Shown here one piece after another: positions 1-8,700 of a stretch of 19,224 nt of DNA. The DNA comes from Candidatus Omnitrophota bacterium (lineage in GTDB: Bacteria > Hinthialibacterota > Hinthialibacteria > Hinthialibacterales > JAKPRU01). The notes below the pieces were generated by a model, which was given only the letters and a program-made list of their open reading frames with translations, was not told the DNA's origin and searched no databases. Both the position numbers and the translations under genes were made by a program. The first letter of the stretch is position 1. Every line of letters starts with the position of its first letter. The stretch lies in assembly GCA_029557025.1 (NCBI GenBank), contig JAKPRU010000022.1, positions 1 to 19,224 on the forward strand, read 5' to 3'.

Positions 1-104
1 AGGTAGAGGAAGCGCAGCAGAAAATTGTCGCGATCATCCGCCGTCTGGAAGATGCCGGAGAAATCATTATCTCCCGTGGCGGCGAAGAGGACATGATGGT
101 GTGA
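1..104 (+). CDS. fliG: Flagellar motor switch protein FliG, C-terminal end (partial)
   Basis: Only the last 33 codons are present; the reading frame enters at base 3 and stops with TGA at 102-104. The residues read VAIIRRLEDAGEI followed by an SRGGEED tail, which is the conserved C-terminal helix and end of FliG, the rotor protein of the flagellar C-ring that contacts the stator. The call rests on this short tail plus context: fliH, fliI and a fliJ-like gene follow on the same strand, which is the usual fliG-fliH-fliI-fliJ order. The unusual point is that fliG is separated from fliH by about 670 bases that include an unrelated gene. Confidence 0.88.
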   Translation, partial: VEEAQQKIVAIIRRLEDAGEIIISRGGEEDMMV

Positions 105-177
105 GAGAATTAAGAATTCAAAAATAAAATAAACAAAAAAAACGGAAATATAAAGAATAAGAAAAGAGAAGATGAAT
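105..177. other. A-rich intergenic tract after fliG
   Basis: Right after the fliG stop the + strand becomes almost pure A and G with scattered T (for example AAAATAAAATAAACAAAAAA) for about 70 bases. This differs sharply from the GC-rich genes on both sides. No reading frame or convincing promoter was recognised. It could be a transcript leader, an AT-rich upstream element or the scar of an insertion; the sequence does not decide. Confidence 0.5.
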
Positions 178-237
178 AGTAGGACAGGCCTCCGTGCCTG
201 TCATTGCCAACCGTCAGGCAGGGACACCTGACCTACT
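178..237. repeat. Branched inverted repeat (three-stem element)
   Basis: Outer arms AGTAGG (178-183) and CCTACT (232-237) can pair. Inside them are two further stems: ACAGGC/GCCTGT (184-189 with 196-201; a GC-rich hairpin with loop CTCCGT) and GTCAGG/CCTGAC (213-218 with 227-232; shared base with the outer arm). The result is a cloverleaf-like fold. It carries no tRNA signature. It resembles the dispersed hairpin repeats seen in intergenic DNA of many environmental bacterial genomes, but I cannot count copies outside this window. Confidence 0.55.
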
Positions 238-270
238 GGGTCGCCAAAACTTGAACGAAAGGTGCATCGC

Positions 271-747
271 GTGAAGATATTTCTGGCATCGCCTTTGGGT
301 TTTATGGAAAGTTCCAGGCCGTTTATCTCAAGACTTGTGAATGTATTGGAAAAAGGGGGGCATACCGTTCTGGACCCCTGGGACCTGGCGGAGCCGTTTA
401 GCGAGGAACAGGAGAGTGCCCGGCACATTTCAGATGAGAAAACTCGCCGAGAGCAATTTCATCGAATCAGCATGGCCATCGCCGGGCAGAATCATCAACT
501 CCTGAAGGAGGCGGACGGCATCCTGGCGGTCCTGGACGGTTCCGATGTCGATTCGGGAACGGCAAGTGAAATCGGTTGCGCGTTCGGAATCGGTGGTAAA
601 ATAATCAACGGGTATCGGAACGATTTCCGTCGCGCCGGGGAGAACGATGGATGCCTTGTCAACTTGCAGGTCCAGTACTGGATCGAGCAGTCCGGCGGAC
701 AGATTTATACGAGTCTGGAGGCCCTTCGGGATTGTCGATGGGCGTAG
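271..747 (+). CDS. Nucleoside 2-deoxyribosyltransferase-family protein
   Basis: The product (158 residues) is the size of single-domain nucleoside 2-deoxyribosyltransferases, which move a deoxyribose between nucleobases or hydrolyse the N-glycosidic bond in nucleotide salvage. It begins KIFLASP, the first strand of the fold. The active-site block is DSGTASEIG around residues 94-102, in which Glu100 matches the catalytic glutamate of the family; GKIINGYRND follows at 109-118. Asn131 in the NLQVQYWI segment fits the conserved C-terminal asparagine region. The GTG at 271 is preferred because AAAGGTG lies six bases upstream; an in-frame GTG at 262 would add three residues but has no good ribosome site. 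No signal peptide, so cytoplasmic. It sits inside a flagellar operon, where it has no known role. The substrate cannot be told from sequence; related DNA-modification or nucleotide-hydrolase functions are possible. Confidence 0.85.
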   Translation: MKIFLASPLGFMESSRPFISRLVNVLEKGGHTVLDPWDLAEPFSEEQESARHISDEKTRREQFHRISMAIAGQNHQLLKEADGILAVLDGSDVDSGTASEIGCAFGIGGKIINGYRNDFRRAGENDGCLVNLQVQYWIEQSGGQIYTSLEALRDCRWA

Positions 748-777
748 TTCGATCAGGCAGAATGGAAGATACGCGAG

Positions 778-1557
778 ATGTCGAGAGTTATTAAAGCGCC
801 GAATGTACGGGAAGCGCGCCCGATGAGCATCGTCAACCGGGAGATGGTGCTTCGGTATGTAGAGGATGAAGCACAGCAGATCCGCGAGCAGGCGGAGGTG
901 GAGGCCCAGGACATGATCTCCTCCGCGCAGGTCCAGGTCGATGAAATCCTTGCCGAGGCCCGGGCGCAGGCGGAAGGAATCCTTGCCGAGGCGCAGGCGC
1001 AGGCGGAGGGAATCCGTGAATCGGCTCGCGAAGAGGGAATGCAGAAGGGCGACGCGGCCGGCCGCAAGCAGGTTCGAACCGAAGTTGCCGGTCTCATGGC
1101 GGACTTGGCGAACATGCTCAAAGAAGGCCGGCAGACCCTGGAGGACATGATCGTCCGACAAGAAAGAGAAATCCGCCGTCTCGTCGCCCAGATCGCCTCT
1201 AAAGTCGTGCAACAGATCGTCGATGAGGACCATGAAACCGTGGCGCGAATCGCGCGGGAATGTATCCGACTGACCGGCGATCGGCAGACCCTCACGATTC
1301 TGATTCACCCGGAGGATCACGAGATTATCGAGCAGTATTGCCCGGAATATCGAGTCGCATTCGACAATCTGGAGAAAATCGAAATTCGCGACGATCTCCG
1401 TGTTCCCCGTGGCGGAGTAATCATTGAAACCGGCAGCGGCGGAGTGGATGGGAGGATTCACCGGCAGCTCGGGTATATCCGGGAAACACTGGTGCCGGAG
1501 GAACCCGGGGAAATAGAAGAACAGACGTTAGAAGATATCCCGGAACCGGAGGAATAA
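778..1557 (+). CDS. fliH: Flagellar assembly protein FliH
   Basis: This 259-residue protein has the layout of FliH, the regulator that binds and restrains the export ATPase FliI and docks it to the C-ring. Residues 25-110 form a long Glu/Ala/Gln-rich coiled coil with AxxxG repeats. The C-terminal half (about 115-235) is the conserved FliH/HrpE/YscL domain, with the RLVAQIASKVVQ and ILIHPEDHEII segments and the DLRVPRGGVIIET strand. An acidic tail ends the protein. A GGAAG lies nine bases before the ATG; an in-frame ATG at 823 is a weaker alternative. The stop TAA shares one base with the fliI start (TAATG), so translation of the two is coupled. An 11-residue unit is duplicated in the coil (see repeat entry). 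Confidence 0.92.
   Translation: MSRVIKAPNVREARPMSIVNREMVLRYVEDEAQQIREQAEVEAQDMISSAQVQVDEILAEARAQAEGILAEAQAQAEGIRESAREEGMQKGDAAGRKQVRTEVAGLMADLANMLKEGRQTLEDMIVRQEREIRRLVAQIASKVVQQIVDEDHETVARIARECIRLTGDRQTLTILIHPEDHEIIEQYCPEYRVAFDNLEKIEIRDDLRVPRGGVIIETGSGGVDGRIHRQLGYIRETLVPEEPGEIEEQTLEDIPEPEE
946..1011 (+). repeat. In-frame 33-base tandem duplication in fliH coil
   Basis: Two adjacent 33-base units (946-978 and 979-1011) encode ILAEARAQAEG and ILAEAQAQAEG, near-identical at DNA level. A decayed third unit (IRESAREEG) follows. The period of 11 residues is a hendecad coiled-coil repeat and keeps the AxxxG spacing known from FliH proteins. It looks like a recent slippage or unequal-exchange duplication. 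Confidence 0.85.
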
Positions 1558-2897
1558 TGTTCGAGGCACATCCGGTAGCGTGGCAGAACCTTGAGAGCAG
1601 CGTGGCCGATCTACATGCGATCCGGCTTCGCGGCCGGATTGAAGAAGTGGTCGGCCTGTTGACGCTTTCGAGAGGACCGGGTGGCTCCATCGGGGATCTG
1701 GTTTTCATCTATCCGGGCGGGGACCATGCGCCCATTCCTGCGGAGATTGTCGGATTCCGATCCGGGCGTGTCATTCTGATGCCCCTGGGACCCGCGCTTG
1801 GTGTATATCCCGGCGCGGAGGTGATCTCGACCGGCGCGCCGATGCGGATCCGCTGCGGGTCGGAAATGCTGGGGCGTGTGATCGACGGAATGGGGCATCC
1901 CATCGACGGGAAAGGAACGATGCTCACGGATGAATGGCGGTCCATCATCGCCCGACCGCCCAGCGCCATCGCACGAAGACGAATCACAACGCCGCTGGCG
2001 ACCGGGATCAAAGCGCTCGATGGATTTCTCACATGGGGGCGCGGTCAGAGAATCGGTGTGTTCTCCGGCAGCGGTGTCGGCAAAAGCACGCTGATGGGCA
2101 TGATCGCCCGAAACACGGAGGCCGAAGTGAATGTCATCGGCCTGATCGGCGAGCGTGGCCGCGAGGTGCGCGAATTCCTGGAAAAGGACCTCGGCGAAGA
2201 CGGATTAAAGCGCAGTGTCGTTATTGTGGTAACTTCGGATAATCCGGCGCTGCTTCGGGTAAAGGGAGCTTTCGCGGCGATTACGGTCGCCGAGTATTTC
2301 CGCGACCAGGGCAAGGATGTCATGTTCATGATGGATTCAGTAACGCGCCTGGCAATGGCTCAACGTGAGGTGGGCCTTGCCGCAGGCGAACCGCCGACAA
2401 CACGTGGCTATACACCCTCGGTATTCGCGATGCTTCCGGGTTTCCTGGAACGCGCGGGAACGAGTATCGGCGAGGGGTCTATTACGGGTCTGTTTACCGT
2501 GCTGGTCGAAGGCGATGATATGAACGAGCCGGTGGCGGATGCCGTACGCGGTATTCTGGACGGTCATGTCGTCCTGACTCGAAAGCTGGCGACACGCAGC
2601 CATTATCCGGCCATCGACGTGCAACAAAGCATCAGCCGTCTCATGGTCGATATTGTCCCCGATGACCATAACATGGCTGCCCGTCGACTCGTTCAGGTTC
2701 TTTCCGTCTATCGCGATTCGGAAGATCTCATCAACATCGGCGCGTACCAGAAGGGTTCCAGTCCGGAGATCGACTTGTCCATCCAAATGATTGGGCCGAT
2801 TGAGGAATTCCTGCGCCAGGGTATTCGGGAGCAAGTCTCTTATCCGGAAGTGGTGCAGCAGGTCAAGCTCCTGGCGGCAAAGGCCGGGTTAAAATGA
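1557..2897 (+). CDS. fliI: Flagellum-specific ATPase FliI
   Basis: At 446 residues this is a full-length FliI, the hexameric ATPase that powers unfolding and delivery of flagellar substrates to the type III export gate. An N-terminal beta-barrel domain (about 20-95) precedes the catalytic core. The P-loop SGSGVGKST is at residues 170-178. GERGREVREF (about 199-208) is the conserved glutamate region. The Walker B strand VMFMMDSVTRLAMAQRE is followed by GEPPTTRGYTPSVF, typical of FliI/SctN rather than F1 beta subunits. The C-terminal export helix bundle is complete. The start overlaps the fliH stop by one base, with GGAGGA just upstream. Nothing is missing from the active site, and its neighbours fliH and a fliJ-like gene confirm the flagellar assignment over a virulence secretion ATPase. 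Confidence 0.97.
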   Translation: MFEAHPVAWQNLESSVADLHAIRLRGRIEEVVGLLTLSRGPGGSIGDLVFIYPGGDHAPIPAEIVGFRSGRVILMPLGPALGVYPGAEVISTGAPMRIRCGSEMLGRVIDGMGHPIDGKGTMLTDEWRSIIARPPSAIARRRITTPLATGIKALDGFLTWGRGQRIGVFSGSGVGKSTLMGMIARNTEAEVNVIGLIGERGREVREFLEKDLGEDGLKRSVVIVVTSDNPALLRVKGAFAAITVAEYFRDQGKDVMFMMDSVTRLAMAQREVGLAAGEPPTTRGYTPSVFAMLPGFLERAGTSIGEGSITGLFTVLVEGDDMNEPVADAVRGILDGHVVLTRKLATRSHYPAIDVQQSISRLMVDIVPDDHNMAARRLVQVLSVYRDSEDLINIGAYQKGSSPEIDLSIQMIGPIEEFLRQGIREQVSYPEVVQQVKLLAAKAGLK

Positions 2898-2920
2898 CCC
2901 CGAAGCGGGAAGGATGAACC

Positions 2921-4135
2921 ATGCGTGCATTCCGGTATCGCCTGGCCTCTTACCAGCGCATCAAGCGCCACAAGATCGAGGAGACAGAACGGGAAATCGC
3001 ACGACTTGAAGGCGAGGTTCAGAAACGGTTTCGCCAGATCGAGGAAGGCCGGAGAAGGCTCGCGGAATATCAGCGCTTTTTTATGGAGGAAGTTCCGGAA
3101 ATCCATTCCCCGGAAATTGAGGCAACCGAGGCGGCATTTCGGGGATATACATTCCTTGAGGAGGCACGGCGGTTTCGAGAAATTGAGGACCTGCGCCGAA
3201 AACAGGAGAAGAAACGAAAAGAGCTGGTGACGCTATATCAGGAGGAAAAAATGCTGGAACGCCTGAAAGATCGTCAGTACGAAGCCTGGCAGAAAGAGGA
3301 GCAGCGACAGGATATCTACCTGCTCGATGAGATGGGGGGGCAAGCGCATTTGCGGAAACAAAAACCCTCTGGCGGAGCCATGCTGGTCATCCTCGGTCTC
3401 GTGGCCCTGATCGGCGCGGCAGGCGGGATCCTGATAGCGTTGGGGAAACATCATACCATTCTCCAGCGGTTCGGACTGGAAAAACCGGTTACGGTCGCCT
3501 CGGCAACCGCTGAAATCGCCGTAGCGCCTTCCGCTCCCGGTCAATATGATATTAAAGACCTCTACGGGGACTTAGATCGTCCCGCAAACGAAGTACTGAA
3601 CCAGATGATGGAAATGAGCCAGACGCTGCGGCAGCGTCGGCAGGAGGCCCGCGAGGAACAGGCACGGCTCGAAGCTGAGCGGAAAGCGCTGGAAGAAAGC
3701 GAAAAACAACTGGCGGACCGTCTCGGCACTCTGGAATCGAAAATTAACGAACTCAAACGGCTACAGGAAGAGGAACGGGAACGACTGGCCGGTATGCACA
3801 TGCAGCGCGTGACCGAGATATCCGGGGCGCTTCAGCGCATGAAACCCAAAGGCGCGGCGGATCTGCTGACCGAAATGTGGAAAATCGATCCGGCGGAGGA
3901 CCCCGATGCCAGAGACATTGTCCTGGATGTCTTTCGCAGCATCCCCTCCGCAAAACGAAACAAGATACTCGACGCCCTGGTAAAAAGCAGCAAAACCGAA
4001 GCCGCGGATATGGTACTGAAATTCGTCCAAATCGAACCGGTTGCAACTCCGGCTTCTGTCGCTTCTACCACATCGACCGTATCCACGGCGGCCGCGCCGG
4101 TTCCCACATCCGCCACCGAGCCGGCGACACAGTAG
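2921..4135 (+). CDS. FliJ / MotE(YlxF)-like membrane-spanning fusion protein
   Basis: 404 residues, much longer than FliJ (about 150). Residues 1-140 are a FliJ-like antiparallel coiled coil (start MRAFRYRLASYQRIK, then charged heptads), which in FliJ links the FliI hexamer to the export gate FlhA. A single hydrophobic helix lies at 153-174. A second coiled coil follows at about 225-295, then a helical domain at 296-370 (RVTEISGALQRMKPKGAADLL, later PSAKRNKILDALVKSS) like the MgtE-N-type domain of MotE/YlxF proteins, which are encoded next to fliJ in many flagellar operons. The last 30 residues are Ala/Thr/Ser/Pro-rich. AAGGA lies seven bases before the ATG, 23 bases after fliI. Expected topology is FliJ part in the cytoplasm and MotE-like part in the periplasm. 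The FliJ assignment is good by position and start; the MotE assignment is inference. Confidence 0.8.
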   Translation: MRAFRYRLASYQRIKRHKIEETEREIARLEGEVQKRFRQIEEGRRRLAEYQRFFMEEVPEIHSPEIEATEAAFRGYTFLEEARRFREIEDLRRKQEKKRKELVTLYQEEKMLERLKDRQYEAWQKEEQRQDIYLLDEMGGQAHLRKQKPSGGAMLVILGLVALIGAAGGILIALGKHHTILQRFGLEKPVTVASATAEIAVAPSAPGQYDIKDLYGDLDRPANEVLNQMMEMSQTLRQRRQEAREEQARLEAERKALEESEKQLADRLGTLESKINELKRLQEEERERLAGMHMQRVTEISGALQRMKPKGAADLLTEMWKIDPAEDPDARDIVLDVFRSIPSAKRNKILDALVKSSKTEAADMVLKFVQIEPVATPASVASTTSTVSTAAAPVPTSATEPATQ

Positions 4136-4170
4136 AGATTGTCCAGGGGGCACAAAGGTACTTAAGAACT

Positions 4171-4207
4171 TCTCCCCCAAGTTTGGGGGAGATAAAGAGG
4201 GGGTTGA
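4171..4207 (+). repeat. G/C-run hairpin repeat, copy A
   Basis: TCTCCCCCAA at 4171-4180 pairs perfectly with TTGGGGGAGA at 4183-4192 around a 2-base spacer, and is followed by AGAGGGGGTTGA up to 4207. The same unit occurs in inverse orientation at 10992-11028. It lies in the 90-base gap between the convergent fliJ-like gene and the sulfatase. It could act as a transcription stop for either side, although it lacks a clean T-run. Confidence 0.8.
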
Positions 4208-4225
4208 ATCTGCCATATCCAAAAT

Positions 4226-5752
4226 CTACTTCCCATCCCTCGGCTGCAAGTAATAATCCAACTGATCCTCCACGCTCAATCCCGACGGAATTGCCGCCCG
4301 CGCGGGAGAAGTCTCCTCGAATCGTCGAAGCATCTCCCGCTGAAATTTGTCTACTGTCTCGCGATATTCCGGACGGTCTGCCAAGTTGATGAACTCATTC
4401 GGATCGTTGAGAATATCGAACAGTATCCGCATCCTGCCCGGTAACGGCCGCCCCGTTTTGTAGCCGTCCTGCCTCTCGCGTTTCCCCGTTATATAGACAA
4501 ATTTGTAACGCTGGGTCCGCACCATGGCTTCTTCATTTTCGAGATATTCACTGAACACAACATCGCGGATATCCGACTCGGTTCCTTCGATTAACGGCAA
4601 CAGGCTTTTCCCCTCTACAATATCAGGAACGGGAACGGCGCACACCTCCGCGATAGTCGGAAAAATATCAATAAACTCCGCCAAAGAATCCACAACACTG
4701 CTCTCCGAAGCACCGGGTAGGCGAACAATCAGCGGCGCGCGTACCGCTTGGTCGTACGAACAATGTTTCTCGAATCGCCCATGATGCCCCAGGTTGTAGC
4801 CGTGGTCGCCGATATAAATGACCAGTGTATTCTTATCCAGCCCCGTTTCTTTCAGTGTTTCCAGAACCAGACCGACGTTTTTGTCCATGTAGGCCACCGA
4901 GGTATAATTGGAAGCGATAATGTGCTGTTTTTCGGAGCGGGTCAAATCGCGAAATATCTCCGGGATTTGCCAATCATCCTCTGGACCGGCTTCGGGCACA
5001 TCAAAAGAGGCCGGTTCGTACATTCCCCGGTACTCGATGGGGAAATGAAACGGCGAATGTGGTTCATAAAAGCTGGTAATCAGGAAGAACGGTTGATCTC
5101 GACTCTGTCGGAGATATTCCTGCGCTTTGCGGGCAAACCATGTACCCGGCATATCCTCATCGTACGCGCCGAACGGCAGGTATGATCCGTTCAGCCAGAT
5201 CGCCGCCGGATCTTTAAACGGTCTCCACGGCGGAAGTACCTCGATATTATCCGGCAGGGGCCGCGCGGGATGCAGCTGTTGATACGCCCGATGCTCGGCG
5301 AGATCCAGCCGGAAATCGAAACCATGGCGAAGGTCGCTGTTGAAGTGCATTTTGCCGATAGCGGCGGTGGTGTAGCCGTACGGTTTGAGTAACTCCGCAA
5401 GGGTAGTCGTTTCCGCCGGGAGCGCCGTCGCCAGTTGAGTCACTCCAATCGAATGCGGCAGTCGCCCTGTGAGAAACGACTGCCGCGATGCGGTACACAT
5501 GGGGCAGTTCACAAAAGCGTTTGTGAACCGCACTCCGCTTCCCGCCAGATTATCCAGGTTGGGAGTCCTGGCCCGATCATTCCCATACGCACCGCATACA
5601 TAAGCCGCGTGATCGTCACTGATTAAGAACAGCACATTCGCCGGTGTTGCCCTCTCCCCGATGCCGAATGCGCCCCCGCCTGTCGCCGCACAGGCCACCG
5701 CGGCTAATCCTGTCTTTTGAATGAACTCTCGCCGGTCGATCTCTCGTGCCAT
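4226..5752 (-). CDS. Tat-exported sulfatase (arylsulfatase family, formylglycine type)
   Basis: 508 residues, in the normal range for sulfatases that hydrolyse sulfate esters of glycans or aryl substrates. It begins with a twin-arginine signal (DRREFIQK at 6-13, then an Ala/Gly-rich stretch), so it is exported folded. Metal-binding ISDDH is at 44-48. The maturation motif is CTASR at 86-90, in which Cys86 would be converted to formylglycine, followed by QSFLTGR. Further conserved blocks are IGKMHF, SFYEPHSPF, and YIGDHGYNLGHHGRFEKH. The active site is intact. The ATG at 5752 has AAGGAGG eight bases upstream; a TTG one codon earlier is less well spaced. That ribosome site overlaps the TAA of the macroglobulin gene, so the two are co-translated. 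The iduronate-2-sulfatase-like motif order suggests a polysaccharide substrate, but the sequence does not fix it. No formylglycine-generating enzyme gene is in the window. Confidence 0.93.
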   Translation of the reverse strand: MAREIDRREFIQKTGLAAVACAATGGGAFGIGERATPANVLFLISDDHAAYVCGAYGNDRARTPNLDNLAGSGVRFTNAFVNCPMCTASRQSFLTGRLPHSIGVTQLATALPAETTTLAELLKPYGYTTAAIGKMHFNSDLRHGFDFRLDLAEHRAYQQLHPARPLPDNIEVLPPWRPFKDPAAIWLNGSYLPFGAYDEDMPGTWFARKAQEYLRQSRDQPFFLITSFYEPHSPFHFPIEYRGMYEPASFDVPEAGPEDDWQIPEIFRDLTRSEKQHIIASNYTSVAYMDKNVGLVLETLKETGLDKNTLVIYIGDHGYNLGHHGRFEKHCSYDQAVRAPLIVRLPGASESSVVDSLAEFIDIFPTIAEVCAVPVPDIVEGKSLLPLIEGTESDIRDVVFSEYLENEEAMVRTQRYKFVYITGKRERQDGYKTGRPLPGRMRILFDILNDPNEFINLADRPEYRETVDKFQREMLRRFEETSPARAAIPSGLSVEDQLDYYLQPRDGK

Positions 5753-5765
5753 CAAGGGAACCTCC

Positions 5766-8700
5766 TTATCGCACGTTCAATTCCTCCGGCATATCATACC
5801 CGTTTACCTCGGGATTGTAATACTCGTATATCTTCGACTCGGGTGTTTTGGCCGTGATCATCAGACGCGCTTTCATGGGGATTTCAAGGCTCAATTCCTG
5901 GTTGTTGTCCAGATAGCGAAGATAAATCGTCGCCTGTCTTCCGGTAAGCGTATACCTCGCGATTTTCCCGGCTTTCACCGCACCATCCAGCGCGTCGCGC
6001 TCCACCTGGAATCCCGGCGGGATGCCCAAATCGAGGATCACCATCTCCGCTCGCTGTGGGGTATTGTTTCGCGCAGTAACTTTACAGGTAACCGTCTCGT
6101 TCCGCTCCAGCTGGGTACGGTCATAATTCACTGCGATAGACAACGGTTCAACCTTTTCCCCTTTACCCCATGGCACGAAATAGGAGCCGACGATCTGGTA
6201 AAGAATGCTTCCGTCGCCTTTCAGTTCCAGTTCCACTTGATGATTCCCCGCATTCTCGATCGTTCCGAGATTGACCAGGCGGACAACATCGCAGTTCTCC
6301 GGCGTGATCTTGATTTCGTTGGCGCTCTTGCCGTCCACCTTTACAACGACCGTGCCTTCCATTTCCTCGGTGGCGTTGCCGAGCGAGAGGATCATAGCTT
6401 TCAGCGCCAGCACCGTGGCGTGAGTCGAATGCCAGGTTCCGTTTGGGTCCTTCTGTTGAATCAGGTAGTTGAGCGCCTTGCCGACCTCCTGCGGATAGCC
6501 GCCCTGTTTAATCATCGCGATGGCGACTAGCGCCGTGGTCTCAATCGTGGCGACCTCGCCATGCGCAAAGGACAGGCTCGCTTCGGACGGCCACTTGATG
6601 GTGTCGCGGGTTTCGACAGCCTGTGCCTTCAGACGCTTCAGCAGATCGTCTAACTCCGCGCTTTTCGGATCGGATGCTGCAAACGCATTCGCCATCATCG
6701 CCATCGTGTAGGAATCTTTAGCGTTGGCTGCCTCTTTCTTGAGGTACGCAAGGGCATTGACCAGTTTGTCCCTGCGACGGTAGGCCTCCTCTGTCCCCCA
6801 GTTTATATGCACATTTTCCGGTTCCTTGTATCGGTAGCCGCTTTCCGCCATTGCCCAAGTAATGAACGCGGTAACCAGCAACGGATTGTTCTGTATGTTC
6901 TGCCACATTTCGCTATGGGAATAGGTTTTGTCCGGTTCCCAGGAACCGTCTTCTTTCTGCTGGCGGGCAAGCCATTGTTGTGTGCGCGGGATTAAGCGTT
7001 CGTCTATCGGGTAGACCTTGTTCATATCCGAGAATTCCAGCAGGCCGTATGCCGTAAGAACGCGAGTTGCCGGTGGATTGCCGAACACCTCAAATCCGCC
7101 GCCGTCGATCTCGAACGTCAAGAGGCGCTGGTAGCCGAGATTAATGTACTCCCGTGCCTTCATCTCGATTTCAGGCGTGACCTGCTCGGTCCGTTTCATG
7201 TAGTCGAGAACGAGAATGTTCGGGTAGGTAATGGAAGAAGTCTGCTCGAAGCAGCCGTTCGGCATCCGCAGAACGCTATCCAGTCCTTCGACAACCTGGC
7301 TGAAAATGCCCGGATAGACGCGAAGGAGGATCTTCGACGCTCCCGGCAGCGCAGCGGCCGGAAACTCCAGCGTGTGATTCACCTGGTCGGTGAGACGTCC
7401 GTTGACCGTCAGAAACTGTTCCTCACCGTTGGGACGGACCTCGATATCCCGCGCGACAGCATCTTCTTTCTCTTCGCTCCAGCCATATACGGTGATCCGA
7501 TTCTTGCCCAGATCCTTCGCGCGGATACGGTACTCGACCTTGCCCACATCGTTCGCCGCAATTTCAACGGTTTTCTTTGTGGAGTCTTTCATCAGGTCGA
7601 ACCATTTCGCTTCCTCCAGCTGAACCTGTACCGTCTGCGGACGTGGCAGGTAATTGTGAACCGCGACCGGGATGGTGACCTCATCGTCTTTGGTCAGCGC
7701 GATGGGGAGATCCAGGTCGATAAAGAACGGCTGGAATGATTTCATGTTGCTCTCGCCGCTGCCAAGTTTGCCCGCCTGCGAATTTGCCAGTGCCGTCATG
7801 CGCCAGGTGGTAATCGAATCCGCCATGTTCAGCGCGATCAGCCCCTTCCCGTTTTCATCCGTTACCATGGAGGGATTCGTGTACAGGAGTTCCGGGAAAT
7901 AGCTGCGGACACGGATATCCTGGGGCTTCTGACGGAGGCTTGATGGTGCATGCAGCACCGAGCGGGCGGTAAGTGTTACAGCATCCTGTCCTTCGGAAAT
8001 ACTGAAGCCATAACCGAGAGTCGTGTCCTCAGGAACCTTCCCAGGGAGCACATGGATTCCCTTCCCAAAGCGATCGATAACGACTACCTCCTCCTGTGGA
8101 GCCCCGACATGGCCCAGACCCTCCAATTGGTCTGGCCGAACTTCGTCGACTGCAATTCCCGGCGCAAATCCGGTTCGGATCTCATCGCCGACTTGCCCGA
8201 CTTTTGCCTTAACTTGGGCCCCTCGCCATAAACGATCAAAGGCAACTCCCTCCCGCGCTTGCGGCTGGCCAAATTCAACTCGTCCAACCTCCCATTTCGC
8301 CAGCCCTTTTCCCGGGGCGGGCGCCGCCTCCGTACCCATCCCGAGCATCTGCACCTGTTCACCTAGGAACACGGCCTCCCCGCCGGCCCGCCCTGCAAAG
8401 CGACGCCTGACGTTATATGGTTGAACGGGAGCCTGAATATCATCCGGTGTATCGAAAGTATGATCCGGCCCGGCGCTGCGGACCATTTCGTTCTGACCCT
8501 GCTGCGCGAGACGATACACGCCTCCCCACGGATCGACAAACATGCGGGCATCCGCCAGCTGCACACGCGGGTAAAGAATCGACTCCACCGGCCCTTCTTT
8601 CCGACTCTCCTTGTTGATTCCACTCAGCGCATTGGCTAGTTGAAGTACCGTTGTTCGCGCTGTGTTCAGAAACGTGTCGCCGGTAAACTCCCGAAGGCTG

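Noticed and set aside
430..1461. 343-codon open frame on the - strand
   Set aside because: It is antisense to the deoxyribosyltransferase and fliH genes, which have clear family motifs; its product shows no recognisable domain.
5721..6530. 269-codon open frame on the + strand
   Set aside because: It is antisense to the end of the macroglobulin gene and the sulfatase start, with low-complexity-free but unrecognisable content; a shadow of GC-rich codon use.
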